The position numbers were made by a program, and so were the translations under genes. This document shows positions 4,749 to 5,369 of a stretch of DNA of 5,369 nucleotides, one piece after another (positions within the stretch are counted from its first letter, which is position 1; each line of letters begins with the position of its first letter). Under the pieces are notes generated by a model. It saw only the letters and a program-made list of their open reading frames with translations. It was not told the DNA's origin and did no database searches. Source of the stretch: Bifidobacterium sp. UBA6881 (GTDB taxonomy: Bacteria > Actinomycetota > Actinomycetes > Actinomycetales > Bifidobacteriaceae); the NCBI GenBank assembly GCA_002451435.1, contig DKCF01000048.1:13478-18846 (forward strand), given 5' to 3'.

Positions 4749-5114
4749 ATGATTGACGTTTTGCCGGCGCTGCTGTGGATTATGGCTGCCGTCATCGCGG
4801 TGAACATCTGTTCCATAACCGCGGTGCGGGGCAATATTTTCGCCAGCGAAACGCGTGACGTGCATCCGGTGCGCTGGTCGATAATCGCACTGCATTTCAC
4901 GTCATTGGTGCTCGGCGCGGCATCATATCCGGTGTATTCGATTTTCAAATCGAGCATCGCACAACGATACCGTAATTTCTATACGCATGTCGGATGGCCA
5001 TCCGCCGTGGTTTTGGTGCTGCTGATCGCATGCGAATTGCTGTTCATGTATCTGCAGGCCAGAAACGGCATGAAAGGCGAAATGAAACGTCGTCTTGAAC
5101 GGGCCGTCAAATGA
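4749..5114 (+). CDS. small membrane protein of unknown function, three predicted membrane segments
   Basis: I do not recognise a family. The 121-aa product has three hydrophobic stretches that should cross the membrane: about residues 5-25 (LPALLWIMAAVIAVNICSIT), 43-65 (WSIIALHFTSLVLGAASYPV) and 82-103 (GWPSAVVLVLLIACELLFMY). The first loop is short and charged (RGNIFASETRDVHPVR), the second is basic (KSSIAQRYRNFYTH), and the tail (KGEMKRRLERAVK) is strongly basic. By the positive-inside rule the C-terminus is probably cytoplasmic, with the N-terminus outside. ATG 4749 was chosen because GGGGAG (4738-4743) lies five bases upstream; ATG 4731 precedes this site. It is preceded by the terminator of the FHA gene, so it probably has its own promoter, perhaps using GATAAT at 4727-4732, although no good -35 box is spaced correctly. 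The codon use is less optimised than in the 43-codon gene, which suggests modest expression. Confidence 0.75.
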   Translation: MIDVLPALLWIMAAVIAVNICSITAVRGNIFASETRDVHPVRWSIIALHFTSLVLGAASYPVYSIFKSSIAQRYRNFYTHVGWPSAVVLVLLIACELLFMYLQARNGMKGEMKRRLERAVK

Positions 5115-5143
5115 CAGAATCCGATTTTGCTGTCTGACATATT

Positions 5144-5163
5144 GTGACGTCACTTGACGTCAC
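5144..5163. promoter_or_regulatory. tandem TGACGTCA palindromes, possible operator
   Basis: The eight-base palindrome TGACGTCA occurs at 5145-5152 and again at 5155-5162. The copies are offset by exactly ten bases, so both face the same side of the helix. The first copy extends to GTGACGTCAC. Two stacked palindromes are typical of a site bound by two dimers of a regulator. The regulator is unknown. Confidence 0.45.
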
Positions 5164-5308
5164 ATGGCGGCAAAGGAACATGTACGCAGGCAACATCATC
5201 TAATGGATGGAATCACGCATTGCATTCGTGAGGATGAACCATTCGCGCGGATGAATCCAGGAAAACAAGGTCATGGAGTAGTGGCTTGATAATGCATCCA
5301 TACCTTTT

Positions 5309-5336
5309 CTGACATAACGTACATTATCGGATAATG
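5309..5336 (+). promoter_or_regulatory. possible promoter with overlapping palindrome CATTATC-G-GATAATG
   Basis: CTGACA (5309-5314, five of six matches to the -35 consensus) lies 15 bases before GATAAT (5330-5335, five of six), or 17 bases before TAATGA. The -10 region forms half of a perfect palindrome with seven-bp arms (5322-5328 and 5330-5336). A protein bound there would block the promoter. An extra GATAATG half-site lies at 5288-5294. The target gene would lie outside the window. Confidence 0.4.
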
Positions 5337-5369
5337 AATACTGTCTTTGAACCATAAAGAAATCCCGTT

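Larger units (their letters stand above)
5115..5369. other. non-coding stretch at the window end
   Basis: These 255 bases contain no convincing gene. A weak GACAG/CTGTC stem (5113-5134) overlaps the stop of the membrane protein gene. The stretch holds two palindromic sites (5144-5163 and 5322-5336) and a possible promoter reading out of the window. It is probably the upstream region of a gene starting beyond 5369. Confidence 0.6.

Noticed and set aside
4479..4957. Minus-strand open frames opposite the FHA and membrane protein genes
   Set aside because: They cover the terminator at 4629-4668 and have no plausible domain. The plus-strand genes explain the region.
5164..5289. A 41-codon plus-strand frame beginning MAAKEHVRRQ
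   Set aside because: No ribosome binding site, no leaderless-type -10 box, irregular codon use, and it overlaps the palindromic region.

Overview
The window looks like chromosome of a Bifidobacterium or a close relative in the high-GC Gram-positives. This is judged from moderately high GC, GTC/CTC/AAG/AAC-rich codon use, a Gly-Cys-Val-Val tRNA cluster without encoded CCA, a GarA/OdhI-type FHA protein, a short actinobacterial-type fructosamine kinase and a PAC2 protein. No database was consulted, so the genus is an inference.

Left part (1-1965): a fructosamine/ketosamine 3-kinase family gene (minus strand, 808-17) is divergent from uppP (plus, 987-1871), the undecaprenyl-diphosphate phosphatase that recycles the lipid carrier for peptidoglycan. 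Between them lies a 178-base intergenic stretch with a possible short leader ORF whose stop overlaps the uppP start. A perfect 19-bp inverted repeat follows uppP and separates it from the convergent PAC2-family gene (minus, 2781-1966).

Middle (2800-3412): after a promoter-like region, four tRNA genes run on the plus strand: Gly(GCC), Cys(GCA), Val(GAC) and Val(CAC). A strong intrinsic terminator closes the cluster. Bases 3413-3533 hold nothing I can identify.

Right part (3534-5114): four compact genes appear to be mostly separate transcription units. (1) A 43-codon gene, shorter than a usual ORF cutoff, has its own promoter, a structured leader, a strong ribosome binding site and a terminator. 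(2) A 62-aa small protein starts with GTG and has a -10 box eight bases upstream, so its mRNA is probably leaderless. (3) An FHA protein closely resembles mycobacterial GarA and corynebacterial OdhI, including an N-terminal Glu-Thr-Thr motif, and is followed by a terminator. (4) An unknown 121-aa protein has three membrane segments.

The last 255 bases (5115-5369) carry no convincing gene. They do hold two palindrome-rich sites that look like operators: a pair of TGACGTCA palindromes one helical turn apart, and CATTATC-G-GATAATG near a possible promoter reading out of the window.

No mobile element, CRISPR array, integrase or phage gene is visible. The genes do not form one pathway. The likely shared themes are cell-envelope and housekeeping functions plus small, well-expressed regulatory or unknown proteins. 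The best candidates for undescribed biology are the 43-aa protein, the leaderless 62-aa protein and the GarA-like switch, whose classic target (2-oxoglutarate dehydrogenase) is generally missing in bifidobacteria.
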